Source: CAYLZO01 sp964387775 (lineage in GTDB: Bacteria > Chloroflexota > Anaerolineae > JAAYZQ01). From it: 64,000 nt of DNA. A program made the position numbers and the translations under genes. The stretch spans positions 32,915 through 96,914 of the forward strand of contig CAYLZO010000001.1 of assembly GCA_964387775.1 (NCBI GenBank). The letters are read 5' to 3'. Positions 51,012 to 60,162 of this stretch are shown here, one piece after another; positions within the stretch are counted from its first letter, which is position 1; the number at the start of each line of letters is the position of its first letter. The notes under the pieces were generated by a model that had not been told where the DNA came from, did not search any database, and saw nothing but the letters and a program-made list of their open reading frames with translations.

Positions 51012-53807
51012 CTAACCCGGAACAATCACCTCGACGCGCGTGCCCTGGCCCGGCTGGCTGCTGAGCGTCATCTGCCCGCCGAGCAGGGCGGCGCGCTCGC
51101 GCATGCCGGTCAGGCCAAAGCCCTGCCCATCGTGGCGCTCGGCACTGTCGGGCAAGCCCAGGCCATCGTCCTCGACGACGAGGCGCACGTGGGCCCGGCC
51201 ATAGTCGAGTTGGACGCGCACGGTTTCCGCCTGGGCGTGACGCTGGACGTTGACCAGGGCTTCCTGGGCAATGCGGAACAGGTTCAACTCCACGTCGGGC
51301 GAGAGGACGCGCCGCGAGCCCGAAACGTAAAGACTAGTCTGGAGCCGGTCCCCGTCGCGCAGCGCCTCGACCCGGGCCTCGAGCGCCTCGGTCAGGGTCA
51401 TATCCTCCAGGGTGCGGGGTCGCAGGCCCCACACCGAGCGCCGCGCCTCTTGGAGGCTGCGCCGGGCCAGATTCTTGGCCTGTTGCAAGCTGGCCAGGGC
51501 CTGCTCGGGGCGGCGCTGGGCCAACCGCTCCATCGCTTCGAGCTGGACGATGATGCCGGTCAAGCCCTGGGCCAGGGCATCGTGGATTTCGCGGGCCAGC
51601 CGGTTGCGCTCCTCCAGGATGGCCACCTGGCGGCTGCGCTGGTAGAGACGGGCATTCTCGACGGCGATGCCCACCTGGCTGCCGATGGCCGATAGCAGTT
51701 CGACTTCGGAAGCGGAGAAGCAGCGCTCGCTCCGGGTGGCAGCCCCCAGCACGCCCACGACGGCCTCCTTGGCCCGCAGCGGTACCGCCGCCAACGAACG
51801 CAGCCCCTCCTCGGCAGCGGCCCGGGCGCTCGGCTGCCCCTCGACGAGCTCCGAGGGCCTCCTCTCCTGGCCGATGTCTTCTACAAGCAGCGTCTGGGCT
51901 GTCCGGGCCACCCAGCCATTGAGACCCGCCCCCAATTCCATTTCGCTCACGGCGTGGGCGAATTCGGCACTCAGTCCCCGCTGGGCGCGGAGTTGCAGCG
52001 TGGTCTCGCCCTCACGCAGCAAATAGACCCAGGCGGCGTCGGCCTCCAGGACCTGCATGACGGCCTCCAGGGTGTTGCTCAGCACGTTGTCCAGGACCAG
52101 CGATTGGCTGGCCGTCTGCAGCGCCTGGTTCAGGGCGTGAAGTGAGCGGACCTGTTTCTGCAATTCCTCGTCGGTCTGACTAAAGAGGACGGCGTTCTCC
52201 AGGGCCATGGCCGCCTGGTTGGCAAAGGTCACGGCCAGATTGACTTCCTCGGTGTCAAAGTGGTGCGGGTCGGCGCGATAGATGACCAGCACGGCCGGCG
52301 GGGCGTGGGGCGTGACCAGCGGCACGTCGAGCAGGGCGCGATAGCCCTCCGTGCGGACCAGGGGCAGCAGGTCGGCCATGCTCGCATCCGCCTCGACGTC
52401 GGGCACCTGCACCGGCCGGCCGCTATCGATGGCCCGCCAGGCCGGCATCTGCCGCGTCGAGTCGTCGAGGCGCAATTCCTGGACGTAGGTGGCGCTCAGC
52501 CCCCGGCTGGCCCGGACCGCGAGCTGGCCCGTGGCCTCGTCGAGGACAAGCACGGCGCACGTATCGACGCGCAGCAAGCGTTGCACTTGCTCCAGGATGC
52601 TGTCGATCACCTGCTCCGTGTCCAAGCTGGAGACGACGGCCGTGCTCGTTTCGAGCAGCGTCTCCAGTTCGGTGAGGCGGCGGAGCAGGGTGCGGGCCAG
52701 ATCGCCCAATTGGTCCCGGCGGGCCGCCAGGCGGTCCAGCGATTCGCGGGCCTCCTTGTCCGAGCGAGTGTGCTGCCCGCCGGCACGGCTGAAGCGAGTG
52801 AGTTGCTCCAACGGCCGGATGACGCGGTGGGTCAACGCCCACCAAAAGAGGGTCGCGCCCAGGGCGATGAGGCCGAGGGCCAGCAGCAGGCCCTGATGAA
52901 AGGCGCGCGAGGTGGCAAAAGCGATCTCGGTCGGGCGCTGGACGACGACGCCCCAGCCGGCCGTGGGGATGGGGGCGTAGGAGTAGAGCCACTCGCGGCC
53001 ACTGGTCACGTCTTGAGCGTGTCCTGGCAGAACCTGGCCGAAGGAGCGGGCGGTGAGCGAGCCGCGCTCGCCGGCCAGGACCTGGGGCACACCCGGCAGC
53101 GTGTCGAGGGCGTTGAGCAGCAGGTGGTCGTCGGGCTGCGAGTGGGCGATGATCTGACCCGCCGCGTCGACCATGGCCACCTGCACGCCCCGTGCCGGAT
53201 CCTGGCCAATGACGACCAGGGTCTGGGTCAGGCGTTGCAATTCGAGGTTGGTGGCGACGACGCCGTCGAAGCACTTGTGCTGAGCCTCGTCGAAGCAGGC
53301 GGTGCGGATGGGCATGACGACGGTAGCCACCGGCCGCTCGGTGGTGGGTGAAATGCGGCCCTTGGAAAAGACCGGCCCGTCGCTGGTCCGCGCCGCCTGA
53401 AAATAATCGCGGAAGGAGAAATCGACGCCGACGGTGCTGCCGGGACCGGTGGGATGGTGAAAGACCATGATCCCCTCGGCGTCGAGCCGGTAGAAGAGGT
53501 TGATGTCCTGGCGGGCGGCGGCGCCGGTGGCAAAGGCTTCGGCCATGCCGGCCCGGTCCATCTCGACGACGGCCGGCATCTGGGCAAAGGCTTCGACCGC
53601 CTGCTGCGCCTTGAGCAGCAGGGCGTCGGTCTCCAGGGCGATGGCCTCGGCCAGTCTAAGGTCGGCGGCGCTGACGTCGGCTTGCAGGCGGCGGCTGGCC
53701 TGGACGTCAAAGAGCAGCGCGATGCCCAGGACGGGCACGACGAAGAGCAGGTAGAGGGCCAGCAGGCGGAAGGCGAGATCTTGGCGGGATCTGCGCCGGG
53801 CGCTCAC
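51012..53807 (-). CDS. Multidomain sensor histidine kinase (dCache-HAMP-GAF-GAF-HisKA_3)
   Basis: 931 residues. Helix 1 (~13-33), an extracellular dCache-like sensor (YRLDAEGIMVFHHP, FSFRDYFQAA, SGREWLYSYAPI) to ~295, helix 2 (LLLALGLIALGATLFWWAL), HAMP-like linker, GAF1 (~390-535), GAF2 (~575-715), then HisKA_3 with phospho-His in RNRLAREIHDALAQG and an ATPase (IAQEALVNVQRHAQA, EDDGLGLP, GFGLTGMRERA). Two dispersed-repeat insertions occur in frame: ACFDEAQHKCFD in the sensor and RRPSELVEGQPSA in GAF2. Start is GTG. Likely pairs with the LuxR-type regulator. Confidence 0.92.
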   Translation of the reverse strand: MSARRRSRQDLAFRLLALYLLFVVPVLGIALLFDVQASRRLQADVSAADLRLAEAIALETDALLLKAQQAVEAFAQMPAVVEMDRAGMAEAFATGAAARQDINLFYRLDAEGIMVFHHPTGPGSTVGVDFSFRDYFQAARTSDGPVFSKGRISPTTERPVATVVMPIRTACFDEAQHKCFDGVVATNLELQRLTQTLVVIGQDPARGVQVAMVDAAGQIIAHSQPDDHLLLNALDTLPGVPQVLAGERGSLTARSFGQVLPGHAQDVTSGREWLYSYAPIPTAGWGVVVQRPTEIAFATSRAFHQGLLLALGLIALGATLFWWALTHRVIRPLEQLTRFSRAGGQHTRSDKEARESLDRLAARRDQLGDLARTLLRRLTELETLLETSTAVVSSLDTEQVIDSILEQVQRLLRVDTCAVLVLDEATGQLAVRASRGLSATYVQELRLDDSTRQMPAWRAIDSGRPVQVPDVEADASMADLLPLVRTEGYRALLDVPLVTPHAPPAVLVIYRADPHHFDTEEVNLAVTFANQAAMALENAVLFSQTDEELQKQVRSLHALNQALQTASQSLVLDNVLSNTLEAVMQVLEADAAWVYLLREGETTLQLRAQRGLSAEFAHAVSEMELGAGLNGWVARTAQTLLVEDIGQERRPSELVEGQPSARAAAEEGLRSLAAVPLRAKEAVVGVLGAATRSERCFSASEVELLSAIGSQVGIAVENARLYQRSRQVAILEERNRLAREIHDALAQGLTGIIVQLEAMERLAQRRPEQALASLQQAKNLARRSLQEARRSVWGLRPRTLEDMTLTEALEARVEALRDGDRLQTSLYVSGSRRVLSPDVELNLFRIAQEALVNVQRHAQAETVRVQLDYGRAHVRLVVEDDGLGLPDSAERHDGQGFGLTGMRERAALLGGQMTLSSQPGQGTRVEVIVPG
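51834..51859. repeat. Dispersed TTCGAC-type repeat inside kinase GAF2
   Basis: GCTGCCCCTCGACGAGCTCC plus GAGGGC, coding PSELVEGQPS on the minus strand; diverged relative of the 13709 and 55625 copies. Confidence 0.65.
53260..53297. repeat. Dispersed TTCGAC-type repeat inside the kinase sensor domain
   Basis: GCCGTCGAAGCACTTGTGCT then GAGCCTCGTCGAAGCA; two direct CGTCGAAGCA units flank GTGCTGAGC. It codes CFDEAQHKCFD in the loop of the extracellular sensor. Confidence 0.75.
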
Positions 53808-53814
53808 ACTGAGC

Positions 53815-54510
53815 CTAACTCTCTAGGGTCCAGTGATAGGGCGTAAAGCCCTCTGTGCCCCAGCCCCGGCCCTCGCGGGCGTCGAGGACCTCGATGACGA
53901 GGTCGGACAGCCCCTCCACGAGCGCCGCCTGGGCCACGTCCTCGACCCTGACGGTGACGATGGCCTGGCCGGACCGCTTTCCGGGCAGGGTGGTCAGGCG
54001 GATGATGTTGCCCCCCAGCTCGGCGATGCGGCCCGCCAGCCGCGACAGCTCGCCCTTAACGTCTCGGATGGTCAGCATTAGCCGCGCGCCGGTAGAGCGG
54101 GCGCCCAGTTGCTCGGTAAAGAGGTTAAAGAGGTCGGTCTCGGTGATGATGCCCACCAGGCGCCGGCCGCGCACCACGGGCAGGCAGCCGAACTTGTGCT
54201 CGGCCATGACCAGGGCGGCTTCCTCCAGGGGGCACTCTTCCTCGACGACGACGACCTCTTCCGTCATGGCGTCGCGGACCTGCATCTTGGCCAGCAGGAA
54301 ATTGATCTCCCAAACGCTGAGCGAGGTGGCCGGCGAGGGCGAGGCTTGAAGCAGATCGGTCTGGGTGACGATGCCCACGAGCCGATCTTTCTCTTTGACC
54401 ACAGGCAGGTGGCGCACGCGGTTCTGGCGCATGGTGCGGATGGCCTCCTCGACCGACGTCTTGGGCGACACGACCAGGGGCTCCTTGGCCATCCAATCCT
54501 TGACTAACAT
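53815..54510 (-). CDS. Tandem CBS-domain and ACT-domain protein
   Basis: 231 residues. Two CBS motifs (VSPKTSVEEAIRTMRQNRVR, LPVVKEKDRLVGIVTQTDLL; EECPLEEAALVMAEHKFGCL, VVRGRRLVGIITETDLF) form an adenine-nucleotide-binding Bateman module. A C-terminal ACT-like region follows (LMLTIRDVKGELSRLAGRIA, GGNIIRLTTLPG). Similar to AcuB-like regulators. Overlaps the stop of the dCMP deaminase gene by 1 nt; the sensor kinase starts 7 nt later, so ligand sensing and signalling genes are co-transcribed. Confidence 0.88.
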   Translation of the reverse strand: MLVKDWMAKEPLVVSPKTSVEEAIRTMRQNRVRHLPVVKEKDRLVGIVTQTDLLQASPSPATSLSVWEINFLLAKMQVRDAMTEEVVVVEEECPLEEAALVMAEHKFGCLPVVRGRRLVGIITETDLFNLFTEQLGARSTGARLMLTIRDVKGELSRLAGRIAELGGNIIRLTTLPGKRSGQAIVTVRVEDVAQAALVEGLSDLVIEVLDAREGRGWGTEGFTPYHWTLES

Positions 54511-54953
54511 CAGGCTTCCCCCCTTTCGAATTTGCACAGTTCCACGCCGGCTTCCTGGAGGAAGCCGACGGCGATCTCGTCGGGATAGTGGCCGGCATAG
54601 ACAACGCGCTCCACGCCGGCGTTGACGATCATCTTGGCGCAGACCAGGCAAGGCTGGTGGGTGACGTAGATCGTGCTGTGCGAGACGTCCACGCCGTGGA
54701 GCGCGCCCTGGATAATGGCGTTCTGCTCGGCGTGGAGGGTGCGCACGCAATGGCCGTTGACCATGAGGCAGCCGGCCTCGGTGCAGTGGGCCAGGCCCGT
54801 CGGCGCGCCGTTGTAGCCCGTGGTCAGGATACGCTTGTCGCGGACGATGACGGCGCCGACGGCCGCACGCGGGCAGGTGCTGCGCCGGGCGACCTGGAAG
54901 GTGATCTCCATGAAATAGTCGTCCCACGAGGGGCGGTCTGAATGTTCGCTCAC
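54510..54953 (-). CDS. dCMP/cytidine-type deaminase (ComEB-like)
   Basis: 147 residues. Zinc motifs TLHAEQNAII (HAE) and QPCLVCAKMIVNAGV (PCxxC) with FQVARRSTCPRAAVGAVIV at the front and extra Cys/His (HCTEAGCLMVNGHC) as in dCMP deaminases. Makes dUMP for thymidylate synthesis, or serves as ComE operon protein 2. ATGA overlap with upp. Confidence 0.9.
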   Translation of the reverse strand: MSEHSDRPSWDDYFMEITFQVARRSTCPRAAVGAVIVRDKRILTTGYNGAPTGLAHCTEAGCLMVNGHCVRTLHAEQNAIIQGALHGVDVSHSTIYVTHQPCLVCAKMIVNAGVERVVYAGHYPDEIAVGFLQEAGVELCKFERGEA

Positions 54954-55663
54954 GATGCCTCCGGGGTATCAGGGATGCGGGACGGTTCCTCGACCTTGGT
55001 GCCAAAGAGCCGGTCGCCGGCGTCGCCCAGGCCGGGGACGATGTAGCCCCGCTCGTCGAGGCAGCAGTCGGCGGCGGCGATGTAAATGTCCACGTCGGGG
55101 TGAGACTCGTGCAGCTTGGCGATGCCCTCCGGCGCGGCGATGAGGCCGACGTATTTGATGCGCCGCAGATCCTGGCGCTTGAGGATGTTACAGGCGGCCA
55201 CCGCCGAGCCGCCCGTGGCCAGCATGGGGTCGAGCAGCAGGCAGACATCCACCTCGTCGGCGGGCGGCAGCTTGCAGTAATACTCGACCGGCTGGAGGGT
55301 CTCTTCGTCGCGGTAGAGGCCAATGTGGCCCACCTGGGCCTCGGGCAGCAGGTTCCAGATGGGATCGACCATGCCCAGGCCGGCGCGCAGGACGGGCACC
55401 AGGGCCACCTGCTCGACCAGCGTAAAGCCCGCCGCCTCGTCCAGCGGTGTGGTGACGGTCTTGGCGATGACACTCAGGTCGGCCAGGGCCTCGTAGGCCA
55501 GGAGCGCGGCCAGCTCGCGGACCAGCTCCTGGAAGCGGCGCACGCCGGTGTCGGTCTGGCGCAAAACCGTCAGCTTGTGCCGCACCAGGGGATGCTGCGA
55601 TTCGTGGACATTGGAGAACAACGCCCCTTCGACAAGCTCAGGATAATGATTTGCAGAATTCAC
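54950..55663 (-). CDS. upp: Uracil phosphoribosyltransferase with repeat-derived N-terminus
   Basis: ~237 residues. From SNVHESQHPLVRHKLTVLRQ on this is canonical UPRTase: LVPVLRAGLGMVDPIW, GLYRDEETLQPVEYY, PRPP loop LLDPMLATGGSAVAAC and C-terminal GYIVPGLGDAGDRLFGT. The preceding NHYPELVEGALF is encoded by a dispersed repeat (55625-55642) and is not part of the family. GTG 55663 with GGGGGAGAG is chosen; ATG 55687 is in frame but has no ribosome site. Salvages uracil to UMP. Confidence 0.9.
   Translation of the reverse strand: MNSANHYPELVEGALFSNVHESQHPLVRHKLTVLRQTDTGVRRFQELVRELAALLAYEALADLSVIAKTVTTPLDEAAGFTLVEQVALVPVLRAGLGMVDPIWNLLPEAQVGHIGLYRDEETLQPVEYYCKLPPADEVDVCLLLDPMLATGGSAVAACNILKRQDLRRIKYVGLIAAPEGIAKLHESHPDVDIYIAAADCCLDERGYIVPGLGDAGDRLFGTKVEEPSRIPDTPEAS
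55625..55642. repeat. Dispersed TTCGAC-type repeat in the upp 5' end
   Basis: CCCTTCGACAAGCTCAGG. On the minus strand it codes YPELVEG, directly before the native UPRTase start region. Confidence 0.8.
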
Positions 55664-55728
55664 GGATTCTCTCCCCCAATCCACCATACTACCAACTATC
55701 CGTGCCGCTGGGCAAAGTGAGCCGGCGG

Positions 55729-56100
55729 TTATAGGCCCAGAGACGCCAGTTCGTCCCGCACAAAGCCGAGAAAGAAGCGCAACGCCTCGACAGGCGCATC
55801 AGGAATGTGGCTAATTTCGACATTGTTCTCGCTGCCATTGTGAAAGTGTTTTGGGTGCGTGGCTATGTGCGGGTGATCGGGGGCGTTGTCGTGCTGGTGT
55901 AGATGACCTCGCTTGGCGCGTTGCTCCCAGTGATAGGCGTAACGTGTTCTCGATGGGTTCAACCAGACGTCTACAAACGTCCCATCGCGAATGTCCAGCC
56001 GCAATTTCAGACTGGCTCTGGCCCGTCGGGGCATGGACCGGACTCCCGTAACAATGTCGGCGAACTCGGTCAGCGCCAGATGATCGAGGGCTGCGTACAT
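55729..56100 (-). CDS. DUF6516 (TumE-like) toxin, third copy
   Basis: 123 residues with GTFVDVWLNPSRTRYAYHWE, HQHDNAPDHPHIATHPKHFH and NGSENNVEIS, the His-rich branch of DUF6516. ATG 56100 lies 1 nt after the partner's stop (TGACATG) and is preferred to a longer frame. Partner is a different antitoxin type from the other three pairs. Confidence 0.74.
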   Translation of the reverse strand: MYAALDHLALTEFADIVTGVRSMPRRARASLKLRLDIRDGTFVDVWLNPSRTRYAYHWEQRAKRGHLHQHDNAPDHPHIATHPKHFHNGSENNVEISHIPDAPVEALRFFLGFVRDELASLGL

Positions 56101-56101
56101 G

Positions 56102-56383
56102 TCAGTCCGCCGAGTCCTGGAGACGATCGAGTCGTTCGACATAGTCCAACAGGGTTTCCCACTCGATCAGGTCTTCCCAGGCAGGGTGGCTATAGATCTC
56201 ACCGGTCTCGATGCGCTGTGCCAGTTCCTGTGGTGTCGAAACCTGGTAACGATCCTGGATGTCGGCCATGTCCAGGTGCGCCAGGCGCTTCTCCTGTGAG
56301 ATATAGGCCCACAGGCTCTCCTGCCAGAGTTGTTCTGGCGATTTTTGTAGGACACGAGCTACCTTTTCAAGCACAACAGTCAC
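56102..56383 (-). CDS. Antitoxin-like partner of the third TumE toxin
   Basis: 93 residues, helical: LEKVARVLQKSPEQLWQESL, YISQEKRLAHLDMADIQDRY, HPAWEDLIEWETLLDYVERL. Unlike the TumA-like proteins, it lacks the KY...F pattern. GGGAGGTGATCT precedes GTG 56383 and its own promoter is at 56416-56444. Confidence 0.68.
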   Translation of the reverse strand: MTVVLEKVARVLQKSPEQLWQESLWAYISQEKRLAHLDMADIQDRYQVSTPQELAQRIETGEIYSHPAWEDLIEWETLLDYVERLDRLQDSAD

Positions 56384-56415
56384 AGATCACCTCCCAAAAC
56401 CTCTCGCTCACTTTT

Positions 56416-56444
56416 ATTCTACACGAGGAAGCCACAGGGTGCAA
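56416..56444 (-). promoter_or_regulatory. Promoter for the third TumE pair
   Basis: Minus strand: -35 TTGCAC (56439-56444), a 17-nt spacer, -10 TAGAAT (56416-56421), 33 nt before the start. Confidence 0.6.
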
Positions 56445-56454
56445 ACAGGTATCC

Positions 56455-57615
<1,161 letters not shown>

Positions 57616-57642
57616 GTCAGGGTTGGACCTCCTTGTCCTTGC

Positions 57643-58050
57643 TTATGGATAATGGCCCGTTTCGACCAGAATCTGGCGGACCGCCAGCCGGTCGGCGCGG
57701 TTGAGTTTGAGTAGTGCGGTGGTTGCGCGGCCCTCGGGGGTGAGGGGCACGATGGTCGCTCCATCCAGACGAAAGTGATCGGTCCAGGCGTGTAGTCTGG
57801 GATGAAACAGCGGGGTGATCTGCCCAGAATCCGGGTCCAGCGCGGCCAGGTCGCTGCCCTTCAGCCGGTTGCACCAGTAGCAAGCGAGCGCCAGGTTGTC
57901 GGCTGCGGTTTCACCGCCGTGCTTGAGTGGGATCACGTGATCCGGCTCGTGGGAGAAGGTGGCGAATTCCTCCGGCAAGTGACAGCATTCGCAGCGATAG
58001 CCCGCCCGTTCCGAAACGAGGCGGCGCAATGCCCGGGGGATGTAGGTCAC
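57643..58050 (-). CDS. HNH endonuclease
   Basis: 135 residues. Zinc cysteines at CECCHLPEEF, then HEPDHVIPLKHGGETAADNL, ALACYWCNRLKGSDL: an HNH (His-Asn-His) metal-finger nuclease. The C-terminal third has strands LDGATIVPLTPEGRATTAL. It overlaps its upstream partner by ATGA. Such HNH proteins are common in mobile or defence contexts; no specific role is known. Confidence 0.85.
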   Translation of the reverse strand: MTYIPRALRRLVSERAGYRCECCHLPEEFATFSHEPDHVIPLKHGGETAADNLALACYWCNRLKGSDLAALDPDSGQITPLFHPRLHAWTDHFRLDGATIVPLTPEGRATTALLKLNRADRLAVRQILVETGHYP

Positions 58051-58403
58051 TGCGCCCCTTCCTGGTCGAGTTGTTGCCTGGCCCGAGCCTTGAGCGCCAA
58101 AAGGATGTGTTCCAGGTCGCCGATCCGGTCGAGCTCACGTTCCTCTTCCGGCGTTAGTTCGTCCCTTTTGTGCTTGTCCAACAAGCGGTTGACCTCGTTC
58201 TGGATGGCGGGGGAAGGGTGAAAGGACAAGACCTCGGTTGGCCGGGGGGCGTTGAGCAGAAATTCCAACGCCTGGGCATAAGCGCGCGTGGAGAGGGGGC
58301 GGCTGTGTTCCAATCCGATCTCTAGGATTTCAGGCAGTTGCTCTTGCACCGGCTGCAACCGTTCGGCCAGGCTTTCGGGCACCTGAAGGGTAATCTCGAC
58401 CAT
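58047..58403 (-). CDS. Hypothetical partner of the HNH gene, antitoxin-like
   Basis: 118 residues: VEITLQVPESLAERLQPVQE, a helical centre (TRAYAQALEFLLNAPRPTE), NEVNRLLDKHKRDELTPEEE and a helical tail. The pattern (strand, helix, then ...PEEERELDRI) is a common helical family next to HNH or toxin genes. AAGGA precedes ATG 58403 at 8-nt spacing. It has a consensus promoter at 58442-58470. Confidence 0.65.
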   Translation of the reverse strand: MVEITLQVPESLAERLQPVQEQLPEILEIGLEHSRPLSTRAYAQALEFLLNAPRPTEVLSFHPSPAIQNEVNRLLDKHKRDELTPEEERELDRIGDLEHILLALKARARQQLDQEGAQ

Positions 58404-58441
58404 CGTTTCCATCCTTTCCAAGAAGCACCGGGCTGGGTCCC

Positions 58442-58470
58442 ATTATAGCCGTGCTATCGCGGACTGTCAA
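58442..58470 (-). promoter_or_regulatory. Consensus promoter for the partner-HNH pair
   Basis: Minus strand: -35 TTGACA (58465-58470), a 17-nt spacer, -10 TATAAT (58442-58447), perfect consensus, inside the 3' end of the DUF6504-like gene. Confidence 0.78.
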
Positions 58471-58745
58471 CCGCGCTCAGAGCGTTGAGTGTCCATCTCT
58501 TGCAGGGGGCGAAGGGACCAACGGGCCTCCTGTTCGTGGTAGTGCAGGTCGAAGCGGTCGCCCGGCTCGGTGCGCACGCGAAAGGCGGGGCCGTCGGGCG
58601 TGCGCCAGCGGGCCTCGACCTCGGCCACGGCATAGCGGCGGCCCGCCCAGGTCAGCGCGCGCGGCTCCTGGGCGTAGGTGTGGCCGGAGTAGCATTCGAC
58701 GATAGACCTGACAGGTCCTTGAAACCGGTTTGTCGAGAAGATCAT
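58467..58745 (-). CDS. DUF6504-like protein with chimeric N-terminus
   Basis: ~92 residues. VECYSGHTYAQEPRALTWAG, VAEVEARWRTPDGPAFRVRT, DRFDLHYHEQEARW resemble DUF6504, a short family of unknown function. The first ~14 residues (MIFSTNRFQGPVRS) lie in a 68-bp segment bounded by inverted ACCTGACAGGTCC copies (58706 and 58787), so they are probably not native. The true start is uncertain. Confidence 0.6.
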   Translation of the reverse strand: MIFSTNRFQGPVRSIVECYSGHTYAQEPRALTWAGRRYAVAEVEARWRTPDGPAFRVRTEPGDRFDLHYHEQEARWSLRPLQEMDTQRSERG

Positions 58746-58800
58746 GGCTTCAGAGTCAAGTTTGCGGTCGAGCAAGAGTTCACAGGGACCTGTCAGGTCT
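58706..58800. repeat. Segment bounded by inverted ACCTGACAGGTCC copies
   Basis: ACCTGACAGGTCC near 58706 and its inverse GGACCTGTCAGGT near 58787 enclose ~68 bp. The right copy touches the galU stop. MITE-like layout; also a possible hairpin. Confidence 0.55.
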
Positions 58801-59660
58801 TACAGGTCCAGAGAGCGCAGGTAGGCCAGCAGGTCGTCGCGCAGGTCGTCGCGGCGGAGGCTGACCTCGATGCTGGCCTTGAGCTGCCGCAGCGGGTCGC
58901 CGGCGGCCAGCCATTGGCCCTCGATGGGCTGGACCACCACCTTGGATCGACTGCACAACCGGTCCACGGCATCGGCCAGCCATAGCTCGCCCCCCTTGCC
59001 CGTCTCCAGGCCATGGAGCACGTCGAACAGCTCGGGGGTAAAGACAAAGTGGCCGATCTGCACCCAGTTGGACGGCTGGGTGCCCGGCGGCGGCTTTTCG
59101 ACGACGCGCGCCATCTCCTTCTCCGAGCCGGGCTTGAGCTCGACGCAGCCGTAGAGGTGGGTCTCCTCGTCGGGCACCCACTGGGTGGCCAACACCGCCG
59201 CCGGCTCGAACGCGTGGAAGGCGTCGAGCAACTGTTGGGGCACGGGCACGTCGCCGGCGATGACGTCGTCGCCGAACATGTAGTAAAACGGCTCGCCGGG
59301 GTTGAGCCAGGGCTGGGCGGCCAGCGCCGGCGAGGCGTTGCCGTAGGGCAAGGTCTCGGGCTGGCGCACGGTGACGATGTCGGCCAAGCGCGAAAGCTGC
59401 TGTATCTCTTCCAGCAGGGCAGCCTTGCCCGACCGTTCCAGGTGCCCCTCCAGGTCGGTGTGGGGGGCAAAGTGGCGCTGGATCAGCTCGCCGTTTTCGC
59501 GGACGACGACGACGATCTCGCGGATGCCGGCGGCGGCCAGGCTCTCGACGTGGTACTGGATGAGCGGCACCCCGGCGATGGGGAACATCTCTTTCGGGAC
59601 GGCCTTGGACGCCGGCAGAAAGCGGGTGCCGTAGCCGGCGATGGTGATGATGCCTTTCAC
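58800..59660 (-). CDS. galU: UTP-glucose-1-phosphate uridylyltransferase
   Basis: 286 residues, GalU family. VKGIITIAGYGTRFLPASKA and VPKEMFPIAGVPLIQYHVES (nucleotide loop), YYMFGDDVIAGDVP (metal Asp pair), RVVEKPPPGTQPSNWVQIGH and AAGDPLRQLKASIEV. Makes UDP-glucose. GGAGGAG before GTG 59660 sets the start. A Tyr replaces the usual Leu in AGLGTRFLP, a minor variant. Confidence 0.9.
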   Translation of the reverse strand: MKGIITIAGYGTRFLPASKAVPKEMFPIAGVPLIQYHVESLAAAGIREIVVVVRENGELIQRHFAPHTDLEGHLERSGKAALLEEIQQLSRLADIVTVRQPETLPYGNASPALAAQPWLNPGEPFYYMFGDDVIAGDVPVPQQLLDAFHAFEPAAVLATQWVPDEETHLYGCVELKPGSEKEMARVVEKPPPGTQPSNWVQIGHFVFTPELFDVLHGLETGKGGELWLADAVDRLCSRSKVVVQPIEGQWLAAGDPLRQLKASIEVSLRRDDLRDDLLAYLRSLDL

Positions 59661-59698
59661 GTTTTCTCCTCCATAAAGATTCTCCGGTTGCTCATGAG

Positions 59699-59918
59699 TT
59701 AGGTTCGCTCCCACTGATCGCGATCAATGCCAGCCTGTCGCAATATCCGAGCCAGGAGATCACGTCTAATGTCACCCCGATGGGGATTGGGCAACACAAG
59801 CCTCAGATTCTCCTTGACCATGTACTCGTGCTTGCCGCCCACGTAGGGGCCTTCGAAGCCCAGGTTCTTGAGGGAACGGATCAAGTCCCGTCTCTTGATG
59901 GGGCCAAAAAGGTGGCAT
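59699..59918 (-). pseudogene. hicA toxin gene with a frameshift in a T homopolymer
   Basis: ATG 59918 overlaps the hicB stop (TGATG) and begins MPPF, but the T run at 59906-59910 (TTTTT on the minus strand) shifts the frame. With four Ts it reads MPPFGPIKRRDLIRSLKNLG, then FEGPYVGGKHEYMV and NPHRGDIRRDLLARIL, a complete ~72-residue HicA with its conserved His. Either a real inactivating or phase-variable indel, or a sequencing error in a homopolymer. Confidence 0.75.
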
Positions 59919-60160
59919 CAAGCCGCCTCCTGCATAACGACCAGTTCCACGCCACCCACCACGGGCAACGTGTGCCCCAGGCGCAGGCCCAAGACGATCC
60001 AGCCCTCCAGTACCTCCTGCAGCTCCTCTTGGCAATCCACCAGCGTTTCGGCATTGGCATAGACGCCTTGCAAGCCGGGGATCTCGCCGTAATAGCTGCC
60101 GTCCGCCAAGATTTCATAGGCCGCCCGGCGCATGGCGGCTTGAATATACTCAGTCAGCAT
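59918..60160 (-). CDS. HicB-like antitoxin
   Basis: 80 residues: MLTEYIQAAMRRAAYEILAD, GSYYGEIPGLQGVYANAETL, CQEELQEVLEGWIVLGLRLG. This is the classic HicB partial RNase-H fold. It starts 2 nt after the stop of a gatA 3'-end copy, whose last codons contain its ribosome site (GTGAGGA). Confidence 0.85.
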   Translation of the reverse strand: MLTEYIQAAMRRAAYEILADGSYYGEIPGLQGVYANAETLVDCQEELQEVLEGWIVLGLRLGHTLPVVGGVELVVMQEAA

Positions 60161-60162
60161 TT

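Noticed and set aside
53815..55473. One 552-residue protein joining sequence upstream of the CBS domains
   Set aside because: Its first part is an out-of-frame reading of upp and the dCMP deaminase; the true gene starts at ATG 54510.
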